Shown here one piece after another: positions 27,103-36,272 of a stretch of 64,000 bases of DNA. Source of the DNA: Enterobacter cancerogenus (GTDB lineage Bacteria; Pseudomonadota; Gammaproteobacteria; Enterobacterales; Enterobacteriaceae); assembly GCA_000773965.1 (NCBI GenBank), contig JRUP01000011.1, forward strand, positions 100,034 through 164,033, read 5' to 3'. A program made the translations under genes and the position numbers. Position 1 is the stretch's first letter. Each line of letters opens with the position of its first letter. Under the pieces are notes generated by a model. The model saw nothing but the letters and a program-made list of their open reading frames with translations. It searched no databases and was not told the origin of the DNA.

Positions 27103-29394
27103 ATGGATCGTGTCGTCGTTGCGCATTCTCCTTTAGGTGAATCACTGTTATTCAAGAGCATGACGGGCCATGAAGCGCTGTCCTGCGTTTATCAATATGA
27201 TATTGAATTTCTTTGCAAAGATAACAGCATCTCTCTACCAGACCTGCTGGGTAAACCGATCACGTTAGTGCTGAATCCACGCCCTGGCGTTACCCGCTAT
27301 TTGAGCGGTATTGTCACTCGGATGGCCTTTCTCGGACATGAAAAACACCGCGAAGAATATTATACCTATCGTGCGGAGGTCAGACCTGAAATATGGTATC
27401 TGACTCAAAATCGAGGTTTTCGTATTTGGCAGAAACAAACGGTGAAGCAGATCATCGAAATGGTCCTGAATGACGCAGGCATTATCTTTGAGGACCGACT
27501 GACTGGCACCTATCGCGAATGGGAATTCTGCGTGCAGTATCAGGAGACCTCGTTAGATTTCATTCAGCGGTTGATGGAACATGAAGGGATCTATTTTTAT
27601 TTTGAACACGCGATGGATAAACAAACGCTGATTCTGGTGGATGATCCCTCCGTGCATAAGCCTTTTCCCGGCTACGACAGCATTGAATATCATCAGGCCG
27701 CTGCGGGTGGCTATGTGAATCATGAAAGCATCAATATCTGGCAAGCCACTGCCGCCATTTCTCCCAGTCTTTATCAGCACGATGATTACAATTATCTGGA
27801 AAGTAATGCTGATCTTTCCGCAAATGGGCAAATCAGCCAGTCGCATGCGGAGAAAACGGCGACCCAGCGTGAATGGCCGGGACAATACCCGCAGCAAGGT
27901 GATGGGCAAAATTATGTCACGGTGCGTCAACAGGAGTTTGCGGCGCGCCAACTGGAGTCCGATGGCGTGGGTGATGCCTTTGGACTGGCACCCGGTTATA
28001 CCTTCGCGTTGACTAAAGCTCCGCGCGCCAGTGATGAAGGCCAATCATTCTTAATTACCGCCGTAGATTATCAACTGGTGGAGAACAGCTACGCCAGTAA
28101 CGACGAAGACTTCACACGGCACTGCTTTCAGTTTCGCGTGGTGCCGGCCACGGTTAACTGGCGCCCTGCTCGCACGACTCGCTGGCCACGTACCAGCGGG
28201 CCGCAAACCGCCGTGGTCATCAACGCTCCCGATGCCAGCAAAGGCGATAACAGTACGGTAGCCACCGACGAATACGGCCGCGTGCGGGTGAAATTCCTGT
28301 GGTTTAAACCGGATAACGAGCAGGATCTTTACTCCTGCTGGTTACGCGTAGCCAGTGGCTGGGCGGGCAGCCAGCAAGGTTATTATCAGATTCCGCGCGT
28401 CGGCGAAGAAGTGGTGGTGGACTTTATCAACGGCGATCCGCATCTGCCGGTGATTACGGGTCGCGTTTACAACAATCTGCAAACCCAGCCGGTAGGCGAA
28501 AGCCTGTTAACCATTGGCAGCGAGAGCGATGTCGCTGACAGCGATACCATCACCGCTGAAGCCGCCTCATCCTGGTCATGGTCGAAAAGCGGTTTCTGGA
28601 CACGCTCCGTGGGCAATAGCGATGCCAGCAATGGCAACTTTATCTCGTTCGAAGATTTGTCCGGCGAAGAATCGCTGGATATTCATGCGCAAAAAGATCT
28701 CAACCTGTCAGCAAACAATGCCATCAAAATTTATGCCGCCAAAGAGGGTGACGGCGCACTGAAAATCTGGGCGCCCGGTAAAGTCACCATCCATAGCAAT
28801 GACACGGTTTCAACCAGCGCACCCACCACCTATCACACCTCGCGTGGCAGCTACTACACAGTCACCGGCGCGAACTTCACCACCACCGGTATCGGCCTGA
28901 CCATCAATGGCGTCAACGGAACGGTGAATGCGGTGAGCAACGTCGCGGCCACCACCACCGATTTTGCGGTGAAGGGCTTGAGCATGGATTACACCTACAT
29001 CAAGCGCAGCAAAACCCAGGTCGAGTACAAAGCCGACTTGCAGCGCTTCGAGCAGGTGCCCTTTTACACCCTGCGCACCAACATGATGTCGATCATGAGC
29101 GGTGCGGTGAGCGAAGGCCTCGGCAATACCCTGCAAGAGAAGATCAAAAAGCTCACCGATGAGCGCGATGCACGTAAAACCATCAAACAAGAAGCCGACG
29201 ACAAGAAGAAAACCGACTGGGAAAAACAGCGCGAAGAGAAGGTGACGCAGAAAAACAATCCGCAGACGCGTGAGCAGGCCGAACGACAGAATAACCGCGA
29301 CGGACAAGACAACAACAACAACAACAACAACCAGAATAACGACCCGCCGGCAGATGAAAACGATCCGACCTTCAATCCATGGGCGGACGCATAA
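27103..29394 (+). CDS. vgrG: T6SS spike protein VgrG (TssI) with coiled-coil, Asn-rich C-terminal tail
   Basis: Trimeric puncturing spike of 763 residues. Residues about 1-480 are the conserved gp27/gp5-like core (QYQETSLDFIQRLMEHEGIY, TDEYGRVRVKFLW, PRVGEEVVVDFINGDPHLP). A beta-rich needle follows to about residue 640. From about 683 the chain becomes a charged coiled-coil-like segment, then a short Asn run (residues 737-743, AAC repeats) and ends PTFNPWADA. No toxin domain is seen. The tail may serve cargo or adaptor docking. It is the first gene of the T6SS locus and its stop overlaps the DUF2169 gene. Confidence 0.94.
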   Translation: MDRVVVAHSPLGESLLFKSMTGHEALSCVYQYDIEFLCKDNSISLPDLLGKPITLVLNPRPGVTRYLSGIVTRMAFLGHEKHREEYYTYRAEVRPEIWYLTQNRGFRIWQKQTVKQIIEMVLNDAGIIFEDRLTGTYREWEFCVQYQETSLDFIQRLMEHEGIYFYFEHAMDKQTLILVDDPSVHKPFPGYDSIEYHQAAAGGYVNHESINIWQATAAISPSLYQHDDYNYLESNADLSANGQISQSHAEKTATQREWPGQYPQQGDGQNYVTVRQQEFAARQLESDGVGDAFGLAPGYTFALTKAPRASDEGQSFLITAVDYQLVENSYASNDEDFTRHCFQFRVVPATVNWRPARTTRWPRTSGPQTAVVINAPDASKGDNSTVATDEYGRVRVKFLWFKPDNEQDLYSCWLRVASGWAGSQQGYYQIPRVGEEVVVDFINGDPHLPVITGRVYNNLQTQPVGESLLTIGSESDVADSDTITAEAASSWSWSKSGFWTRSVGNSDASNGNFISFEDLSGEESLDIHAQKDLNLSANNAIKIYAAKEGDGALKIWAPGKVTIHSNDTVSTSAPTTYHTSRGSYYTVTGANFTTTGIGLTINGVNGTVNAVSNVAATTTDFAVKGLSMDYTYIKRSKTQVEYKADLQRFEQVPFYTLRTNMMSIMSGAVSEGLGNTLQEKIKKLTDERDARKTIKQEADDKKKTDWEKQREEKVTQKNNPQTREQAERQNNRDGQDNNNNNNNQNNDPPADENDPTFNPWADA

Positions 29395-31688
29395 TGCAGG
29401 TCATCAAACCTTCGCACCTCAGTGTGCTCTCACGCCCCTACCGCTGGCAGCAGCAGGATTATCTCGGTGTAGCGGTGATCGCACTGCTGGATATGGCACC
29501 CCAGCCTGCACTGCGCGATGAGCAAACACTGTGGCAGCGCGTCAGTGAGGTGCTGCAATCGCCCGATGGCGTGCTGGATATGGCGATACCCAAACAGTGC
29601 GCAGAATTCCTCGCCAGCGGTTATGGCTATGCTGCCGCTGACCAATCTGAGTGTGAAGTGGGGATTCAGGTGGCGGAGTTGCGTAAACAGCTGGCCGTGG
29701 GTTCGGGTCAAGTGGCACCGTTGCACGCCCTTTCCATTGATCATCCGATGCGTCAGGCCTTAATAGGCAAAAATTACGATGACCAGTGGCTGCAGCACGA
29801 TTACCCCGGGTTTGCGCGTGATACCGACTGGCGGGTATTCAATCAGGCCCCGGCAGATCAGTGGTGGTCGGAACGCGATAGCCTGCCGCGCGGCGCGGCG
29901 TGGCGCATTGAGAACATGCATCCCGACCAGCCGTTGCAACAGGGAAAATTACCGCTGTGGCAGGCTCGTGCCTTTGTCACCCGCCAGCGTCAGGATGCGT
30001 TGATATTTGAAACACTGGTGATGCGAGCCACCACCCTGCACTTTCTGCCGCACTGCAACGAGCTGATACTGATTTGGCATGGCCATTGCGCCATTAACGA
30101 AGATGATGCGTTTGATGTGCAGTCACTGATGGTGGCGCTGGAGCGGGATGAAGCACCGCGAGGAGATGAGCACTATCGCCACATCCAGCAGCTGCGCACC
30201 ACCGATGCCGATGCCGCCCTGCATGCGCTCCGCGAATGCGATTTAATTGATGGAGAGATTCTCGCCAACACCAGTACCCCAGAGATCAATCGCGATCCCG
30301 GCCCCCTGGTGCATAACCTTAATCGCTATGAACAGCAGCAGCGCCAGCAGTTTGATCAGCCAGTAGCGGCGAGTGCGCTCAGCGATTTCAAGGTGGAAGC
30401 GGATATAGCGGCGCAACTGGCGCGTCAGGAAGCTGAAAGTGAGCAACAGTATGAGCAGATGATGGCGCGCTATCAGCAGGAGTCGCAGCGCAGCGATGCG
30501 ACAACGCTGCCGATGCCCGATGGTGCCACGCAGTATCGCCAACAGCGGGATGAGCTGCATGCCAACCGCCATCTGCTTGGGCCCCGTGCGAGCGATATTT
30601 CGCGCAGCGAGCAGGCGTTGCTCGACAGTTATCGCCTGACCGCACAGCAGCAAAAATCCGCTATCCGCCTGACGCTCAGCGAGTCAGAGGCACATCGTCA
30701 GTCGCTGATGGCCTGTATGGCCCGCGATAAAGATGCGCGCGGCTGGGATCTCACCGGCGCCGACCTCTCTGGCTTAGATTTGCGCGGCATGGATCTCGAA
30801 AATGCCCTGCTGGAAAACGCCGACCTTAGCCACTGCCAGCTGGACGGTGCCGATATGCGTGGCGCGGTACTGGTGCGGAGCGAACTGCATCACAGTAGCC
30901 TGACGCACTGCTTACTCGATGGCGCCAATCTGGCGCAGGCGCAATGCTGGCACAGTGATTTCAGTGACAGCAGCCTCACCAGCGTCGAGCTGGAGGAGAC
31001 TGAGATTGAGCACTGCCGCTTTGAACGCGCCCTGCTGCGCCAGCTGTTTGTGCAACAGGCAACGATCAAGCACTGCAACCTGCAGCATGCCCTGCTGGAT
31101 CGCTGCGATCTGCTGGATTTAACCCTTGAAGCGCTCGATTTCAGCCACGCGCAGTTCAGCCAGTGCAACCTGATTCGCTGTGAGTTGCGTGCCGTGCAAT
31201 TTAACCATGTCACGGCGCAAGGGCTGTCGCTGGTGACCTGCCAGTCACAGGATCTTTGCTTTGACGACGCCAGACTGACCCGCTGCCTGTTTACCGCGCA
31301 CAGCCAATTGCCGCATGCGCGCTTTCGCCGCACGACGCTGCTGGAATGCAATCTGCGTGACATCGATCTTCAGGCGGCAAACTTTGATCACGCCTCGCTA
31401 GACAACAGCGATCTGAGTGGCGCCGATTGCCGCCATGCCAGCCTGCGCCTATTACGCACCCGATTAAGCCGCTTTGTGCTTAGCGATCTGCGTCAGGCAC
31501 GCTTTAACGGCAGCCTGTTACTGGGGGCTGACCTGCAAAAAAGCCAGCTTGCAGGCTGTGACTTCAGCGACTGCAACCTGTTTCGCGCCGATTTATCGCA
31601 AACCCTCACTGATACGCACACGCGCTTCAACGATGCGCTGACCGACAGCATGAAAACGCTGCCGCGTCGCCGCGAACAGCAGGTATAG
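29394..31688 (+). CDS. T6SS DUF2169 adaptor fused to a pentapeptide-repeat domain
   Basis: Protein of 764 residues starting at MQVIKPSHLS (the ATG shares its A with the vgrG stop). Residues about 1-310 match the DUF2169 adaptor type (YDDQWLQHDYPGFARDTDWR, FNQAPADQWW, LPLWQARAFV). A helical Gln-rich linker follows. From about residue 450 to 755 there are many A(D/N)LXX-type repeats (LTGADLSGLDLRGMDLENAL), predicting a right-handed beta-helix. DUF2169 proteins load PAAR-like effectors onto VgrG in other bacteria, e.g. with DUF4150 proteins in Agrobacterium. The repeat domain's role is unknown. Confidence 0.82.
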   Translation: MQVIKPSHLSVLSRPYRWQQQDYLGVAVIALLDMAPQPALRDEQTLWQRVSEVLQSPDGVLDMAIPKQCAEFLASGYGYAAADQSECEVGIQVAELRKQLAVGSGQVAPLHALSIDHPMRQALIGKNYDDQWLQHDYPGFARDTDWRVFNQAPADQWWSERDSLPRGAAWRIENMHPDQPLQQGKLPLWQARAFVTRQRQDALIFETLVMRATTLHFLPHCNELILIWHGHCAINEDDAFDVQSLMVALERDEAPRGDEHYRHIQQLRTTDADAALHALRECDLIDGEILANTSTPEINRDPGPLVHNLNRYEQQQRQQFDQPVAASALSDFKVEADIAAQLARQEAESEQQYEQMMARYQQESQRSDATTLPMPDGATQYRQQRDELHANRHLLGPRASDISRSEQALLDSYRLTAQQQKSAIRLTLSESEAHRQSLMACMARDKDARGWDLTGADLSGLDLRGMDLENALLENADLSHCQLDGADMRGAVLVRSELHHSSLTHCLLDGANLAQAQCWHSDFSDSSLTSVELEETEIEHCRFERALLRQLFVQQATIKHCNLQHALLDRCDLLDLTLEALDFSHAQFSQCNLIRCELRAVQFNHVTAQGLSLVTCQSQDLCFDDARLTRCLFTAHSQLPHARFRRTTLLECNLRDIDLQAANFDHASLDNSDLSGADCRHASLRLLRTRLSRFVLSDLRQARFNGSLLLGADLQKSQLAGCDFSDCNLFRADLSQTLTDTHTRFNDALTDSMKTLPRRREQQV

Positions 31689-31690
31689 CC

Positions 31691-32776
31691 ATGACGCCAA
31701 CTGAGATTCAGCAAGCGATCAAGTCGGGCAGCATCATTCATGCCGTTGCCCCTGAACAACGCAACTTTGCCGGTATGGACCTCTCTGGCGGCAGTTTCAT
31801 CGCCGTCGACCTGATGGGCGCTGATTTTCGCGGCTGCAATCTGCACGAGACCCAGTTCAGTGAATGCGCACTGTCTGGCGCGCAGTTTGATGACGCACAA
31901 CTGCGCGGCACCCTGTTCAGCCAGTGCCGCATGGTCGCCACGCAGTTTAGCGGCTGCACGCTGACCGACTGCCTGTTCAATCAGTGTCAGTTAATGGAGA
32001 GCGACTTCAGCGAAAGTATTCATATCAACAGCCAGTTCAATAAAGGCGACCTCAGCGACAGCAGTTTCCTGCTCGCGTCGCTGTATCAAAGCGGTTTTAT
32101 CGAATTACCCGTGCACCAGTGGCTGCTGCGCCATGCCAGCCTGGAGCAATGCACACTAATGAGTCTTGACCTGCAACGTAGCGATCTGCACAGCGCTGGC
32201 TTCGCCCTGTGTACTTTCTACCAATGCGATCTGCGCGGTGGCGATTATCGTCGGCAACGTTTTGCACGCAGCCAGTTCACCGCCAGCAAGCTGGAAGAAG
32301 CGAGTTTCTTTGGTGCTGAACTCACACAATGCAATTTCAGCCAGGTGTCTCTGCGGGCGGCTGATCTGCGTCAGACCCAGGCCAGCCAGGCGTTATTCAC
32401 CGGCAGCGATTTGCGTGAAGCGCGTTGCTCGGAGGCAAATTTCAATCAGGCAATCTTGATGCAGACACAGCTGGATGAGGCCGATTTCAGCCATAGCCAG
32501 CTATCACGTGCGGTGCTGCAGCAGGCCCACGCGCCACGCGCCAATTTCCAGCGCAGCCAGTTGCAATACGCCGACCTCTCTTACGCCACGCTGGATCATG
32601 CCGATTTCCGTGATGCGCACTTTACTCACACGCGTCTGCATCGTGCCAGCCAGCAGCAAAGTCACTTTTCCAGCCGTGACGGCATTATCGAACAGGACGA
32701 AGCGCTGTATGCCGCTGAAAACTGGCGACCGCACACGCGCTTAACACCGCACGAGGACCACCATGAATCACGCTGA
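31691..32776 (+). CDS. Pentapeptide-repeat protein of the T6SS adaptor module
   Basis: Protein of 361 residues made almost wholly of pentapeptide repeats (FAGMDLSGGSFIAVDLMGAD, FRGCNLHETQFSEC, DLREARCSEANFNQ). It should fold as a long negatively charged beta-helix. Many repeats carry Cys or Gln at variable positions, as in the C-terminal half of the preceding protein, so the two may be related by duplication. No signal peptide or toxin domain. It starts two bases after the preceding stop and overlaps the next gene by 14 bases. Function unknown; a structural spike component or cargo are both possible. Confidence 0.8.
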   Translation: MTPTEIQQAIKSGSIIHAVAPEQRNFAGMDLSGGSFIAVDLMGADFRGCNLHETQFSECALSGAQFDDAQLRGTLFSQCRMVATQFSGCTLTDCLFNQCQLMESDFSESIHINSQFNKGDLSDSSFLLASLYQSGFIELPVHQWLLRHASLEQCTLMSLDLQRSDLHSAGFALCTFYQCDLRGGDYRRQRFARSQFTASKLEEASFFGAELTQCNFSQVSLRAADLRQTQASQALFTGSDLREARCSEANFNQAILMQTQLDEADFSHSQLSRAVLQQAHAPRANFQRSQLQYADLSYATLDHADFRDAHFTHTRLHRASQQQSHFSSRDGIIEQDEALYAAENWRPHTRLTPHEDHHESR

Positions 32777-33371
32777 AAAAACCGTTGCGATCCCGCTGGA
32801 TTTACCGCTACAGGCGGAGGGACAGGTGCTGGCGCTTGACACCGATTATGGCGTGCAGGTGCTGATCGACGGGCGTCGCTGGCACTGCCAACGTGCCGCC
32901 AGTTGCCTGCTGTCGCCGCAAGTCGATGACCGCGTGCTGGTGAGCCGGGCCGGGGAACAACTGTGGTTGTTAGCCGTACTGGTGCGCGCCCAGCCAGAAC
33001 AGACCGCTGAGCTGCACTGTGAGGGCAAATTGACCCTAAGCAGCAGCCAATCATTAAGCCTGCGCAGTCCGCAGTTTCAGCTGGAAGCAGAGCATGGCGA
33101 CTGCCAGGTCACTGAGATGAGCTATCGCGGTGAAAAGGTTTCCGCCTGGGTCACGCTCAGTCGCGTGTTCGGTAAACGTTGCGAAAGCCTGTGGGAGAGC
33201 CTGAGCCAAATCAGCCATCACCTGCTGCGCCGCACCACCCATACCGAGCAGGTGCGCGCCGGTCAACTCGACATCAAAACCAGCCAGCTTACCCGTCTGC
33301 ATGCACCCACCACGCTGATCAGCAGCGAATCGCTAACGCGTGTCGACGGTAAACAGATTCACATGGGTTAA
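32763..33371 (+). CDS. DUF3540-type T6SS accessory protein
   Basis: Protein of 202 residues resembling DUF3540 proteins that sit between DUF2169 and DUF4150 genes in other T6SS loci. It has an N-terminal small beta-barrel-like part (VLALDTDYGVQVLIDGRRWHCQRAASCLL), a beta-strand-rich middle and a C-terminal stretch (LDIKTSQLTRLHAPTTLISS) like the VgrG needle repeats. It may cap or extend the spike. GAGGA precedes the start, within the end of the previous gene. No catalytic motif was recognised. Confidence 0.68.
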   Translation: MNHAEKTVAIPLDLPLQAEGQVLALDTDYGVQVLIDGRRWHCQRAASCLLSPQVDDRVLVSRAGEQLWLLAVLVRAQPEQTAELHCEGKLTLSSSQSLSLRSPQFQLEAEHGDCQVTEMSYRGEKVSAWVTLSRVFGKRCESLWESLSQISHHLLRRTTHTEQVRAGQLDIKTSQLTRLHAPTTLISSESLTRVDGKQIHMG

Positions 33372-33382
33372 GAGGAAACAGC

Positions 33383-33763
33383 ATGTTTGCAAATTGTCAG
33401 TGTGGTGGCACCGATCAGGCCGTCGCCGATGTGTGTAAAACCCCGGCCCCGGTGACTTTCGTCAACCTGGCGCTCGGCAATACCGCAGTGCCGACCGCCA
33501 GCACCGTACTGTTTACCGGGATGCCGGCGCATAACCTCTCCACGATCACGCCAATCACCCAGGGCGATGAAGCGGGCGTGCTGGGCGGTGTGGTTTCAGA
33601 AACTTTTATGGGCCTCTCGCGCCATCTGACCGGCTGTAATTCGCTGCTGATCAATGGCATGCCCGCTACCCGCATGGGTAGCGTGACGCAGCAGAACGTT
33701 GCGAACGCACCCGGCGTACGTATCACCCCGAGTCAAACCACGGTGGCATTGCTGGCGACATAG
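33383..33763 (+). CDS. DUF4150 PAAR-like tip protein without toxin extension
   Basis: Small protein of 126 residues, PAAR-like (DUF4150). Features are MFANCQCGGTDQAVADVCKT at the N-terminus, TVLFTGMPAHNLSTITPITQGDEAG and LLINGMPATRMG. It would sharpen the VgrG tip. Many DUF4150 proteins carry C-terminal toxin domains; this one ends right after the fold, so it is not itself an effector. It completes the VgrG-DUF2169-DUF3540-DUF4150 set. GAGGAAAC precedes the start. Confidence 0.82.
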   Translation: MFANCQCGGTDQAVADVCKTPAPVTFVNLALGNTAVPTASTVLFTGMPAHNLSTITPITQGDEAGVLGGVVSETFMGLSRHLTGCNSLLINGMPATRMGSVTQQNVANAPGVRITPSQTTVALLAT

Positions 33764-33896
33764 CCATGCACATGACGACACAGCCCGGCAAAACGCGCGA
33801 TCAACAGTGCTGCTTACGGCGCATAGCGTCACCGCACGCCGCGACCACTGCTACCCCTTTTGAAGACTGATGTTTTTACACAGGACGTTGATAAAA

Positions 33897-34400
33897 ATGA
33901 CAACACTGCACAGCAAACTGCCCTTTCTCGCTGCCCTTTTTGCCACCGCCATCACGGCGGGCTGCAAAGCGCCGCCTCCCATTGTGACGGCGGACACCCT
34001 TGAAACCAGCACCGTCAACGCGGTGCCGCTGGTGCATATGCACATCATCCAACCCCCACAGCAGTTCACACCGGTCAACGCCGCTTATCGCACCCTTTAT
34101 CCGGCATCACTCATGAACCGTCCCGACTTCAGTGGACTGCGTATGGAGACGCTGGAAGCCGGTGCCACGCTGCAAGTTCTGGGCGAAGTGGAGAACAGCT
34201 GGCTGGCCGTTTCGACGCAAGATAATGGCCAGCTCAGCGGCTATATCCCTTATCGCGCAGCCGTGACGGCCGATCGCTACAGCGCCACGGTGAAAGCCCA
34301 GGCGGCACGTCCTCGTCGCGCCCAGCAGCAGTGTATTGGCGTCGGCGAAGGTGACAAAGCCTGCCGCAAAGGCAGCTCATCAACCTGGATTATTCAGTAA
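33897..34400 (+). CDS. T6SS-associated SH3-like lipoprotein
   Basis: Predicted lipoprotein of 167 residues. The signal peptide ends ITAGC with Cys at about residue 23. The mature part contains a bacterial SH3-like segment (LEAGATLQVLGEVENSWLAV, then GQLSGYIPYRAAV). The tail is basic and Cys-bearing. SH3 folds often bind peptidoglycan, so it may anchor or position the membrane complex. It overlaps tssJ by one base, suggesting a link with the TssJLM complex. The start at 33897 rather than 33870 is chosen because it yields a proper signal peptide. Confidence 0.7.
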   Translation: MTTLHSKLPFLAALFATAITAGCKAPPPIVTADTLETSTVNAVPLVHMHIIQPPQQFTPVNAAYRTLYPASLMNRPDFSGLRMETLEAGATLQVLGEVENSWLAVSTQDNGQLSGYIPYRAAVTADRYSATVKAQAARPRRAQQQCIGVGEGDKACRKGSSSTWIIQ

Positions 34401-34891
34401 TGAGCGCGCGCATCGCAGGATTGTTCGGACTGCTGCTGTTGCTCTCGGGCTGCATGTCATCGTCACGTCAGGTGCCGGCAAACTGGCAGTTAACGCTCAA
34501 CAGCGACGCTAGCGCCAATGCGGGCGCGCCGCTGAAAGTCCGGGTGTTCGTGCTGCGCTCTGATGCCAATTTCCAGTCAGCTGACTTCTATTCGCTGCAA
34601 AACAACGCCTCTGCGGTGCTGGGCGGTGATTTGCTGGATACCCAGCAGCGTTTCCTCACCACGCAGCAGCCGCAACAGGTGCTGAACGGCAATCCGTCGC
34701 TGGAGGCGCACTATCTCGGCGTGATGGCTGAATACGCCAATATCAACGGCAAGGCCTGGCGCGTGGTCGTGCCGCTGCCCGCCCCCACTGAAACCAATTT
34801 CTACAAGTTCTGGCAGTTCTCGCCCGACGCGCTGCATGGCCGTATCAACGCCACCGCAGCCGGGCTGCATCTCACCGCTAATGACGAATAA
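34400..34891 (+). CDS. tssJ: T6SS outer-membrane lipoprotein TssJ
   Basis: Lipoprotein of 163 residues. The lipobox LLSGC places the lipidated Cys at residue 18. The mature domain shows the TssJ beta-sandwich pattern with LKVRVFVLRSDANFQSADFY, the loop region that contacts TssM, and YKFWQF near the end. It anchors the TssL-TssM complex to the outer membrane. It lies between the SH3 lipoprotein (one-base overlap) and tssK. Confidence 0.9.
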   Translation: MSARIAGLFGLLLLLSGCMSSSRQVPANWQLTLNSDASANAGAPLKVRVFVLRSDANFQSADFYSLQNNASAVLGGDLLDTQQRFLTTQQPQQVLNGNPSLEAHYLGVMAEYANINGKAWRVVVPLPAPTETNFYKFWQFSPDALHGRINATAAGLHLTANDE

Positions 34892-34910
34892 ACGAACTCA
34901 GGAAGGCGCT

Positions 34911-36254
34911 ATGCACACCGCAGACAAGGTGATTTGGAGTGAAGGGATGTTTTTGCGTCCTCACCATTTTCAACAGTCGGAACGCTGGTTAGAGGCGTAC
35001 AGCCGCAGCTGGGGCAAATTGCAGTGCCCGTGGCACTGGGGTTTTATGACCCTCAGCATCGATCAGGCGCTGCTACGCCAGGGCAAACTGGCGATTGCCG
35101 AGGCCAGTGGCCTGCTACCTGATGGCACGCCGTTTTCCATCACTGGCGCGGATAACGCCCCGCCACCGCTGGCCTTCAGCGATATTCAAGAGCCGATCGA
35201 TGTGGTGCTGGCACTCCCGGAGCAGCGTCAGGGACAAACCGAAGTCATCTTCAGCGATGCCAGTGATTCCCTGGCACGCTACCTGAGCCAGGATCGCGAA
35301 GTCGACGATCTCAACGCCTCTTCAGTGGGCCGTGCGCCGATGCAGTTTGGCCGCCTGCGCCTGTGTCTGATGCCTGCTGCTGATTTAAATGCCGAATGGA
35401 CCGCCATCGGCGTGGCACGCGTTAAAAGCAGCGGCAACGATCGCGCGTTGGTTCTCGACAGCGACTACATCCCACCGCTGCTCAATGGTCACGTTTCCCC
35501 GGCCATCAATGCCTTTCTTAACGATATGCACGGTCTGCTGCAGCAGCGCAGCGAGCAGATGGGCGAGCGTTTGCAACAGGCGGGACGCGGTGGCAACACC
35601 GAGATGATCGATTTCATGCTGCTGACGCTCATCAACCGCTACATCGGTCAGGTGGCGCACAGCCGCCGTTTGCCACAGCTGCATCCGGAACGCCTGTTCA
35701 GTGAATGGCTGCAATTTGCCACCGAACTCGCCAGCTGGTCGCCATCACGCCGCCCCAGCGAACAGCTGCCGGTGTATGACCACGATAATCTTTACCTCAG
35801 CTTCAGCCGCCTGATGATTCAGCTGCGCCAAAGTTTGTCACTGGTGATGGAAGAAAACGCACTCCAGCTCACGCTCACCGAACGCTCGCACGGACTCTAT
35901 GTCGCCACCGTTTCCGACGTCAGTCTGATCCGCGATTACGGTTTTGTGCTGGCGGTGCGCGCCGATTTACCCGGCGAAATGTTGATCACCCACTTCCCGG
36001 CACAGATGAAAATCGCGCCTGTGACGCGCATCCGCGACCTGGTGCAACTTCAGCTTCCCGGTATTGGCTTGCGGGTGATGCCAGCCGCACCACGCCAGAT
36101 CCCGTGGCACTCCGGTTATGTCTACTTCGAACTCGAGCGCAGTGGCGAGCTTTGGCAACAGATGGCGAAAGCGGAAGCCTTTGCCCTGCATCTGGCCGGT
36201 GAGTTTCCCGGCCTCGACCTGCAACTTTGGGCATTGCGCCACGCACGCAGCTAA
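34911..36254 (+). CDS. tssK: T6SS baseplate protein TssK
   Basis: Baseplate component of 447 residues that links the TssFG wedges to the membrane complex. The N-terminus KVIWSEGMFLRPHHFQQSER is the family signature. The start at 34911 follows GGAAGG; the longer ORF from 34836 is inside tssJ. The C-terminal membrane-complex-binding head (LERSGELWQQMAKAEAFALH) is complete. Confidence 0.95.
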   Translation: MHTADKVIWSEGMFLRPHHFQQSERWLEAYSRSWGKLQCPWHWGFMTLSIDQALLRQGKLAIAEASGLLPDGTPFSITGADNAPPPLAFSDIQEPIDVVLALPEQRQGQTEVIFSDASDSLARYLSQDREVDDLNASSVGRAPMQFGRLRLCLMPAADLNAEWTAIGVARVKSSGNDRALVLDSDYIPPLLNGHVSPAINAFLNDMHGLLQQRSEQMGERLQQAGRGGNTEMIDFMLLTLINRYIGQVAHSRRLPQLHPERLFSEWLQFATELASWSPSRRPSEQLPVYDHDNLYLSFSRLMIQLRQSLSLVMEENALQLTLTERSHGLYVATVSDVSLIRDYGFVLAVRADLPGEMLITHFPAQMKIAPVTRIRDLVQLQLPGIGLRVMPAAPRQIPWHSGYVYFELERSGELWQQMAKAEAFALHLAGEFPGLDLQLWALRHARS

Positions 36255-36272
36255 GCACGGAGAGAAGCGACC

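Noticed and set aside
29311-29331. Phase-variable microsatellite in vgrG
   Set aside because: The AAC unit is a multiple of three, so slippage changes Asn count without switching the frame on or off.
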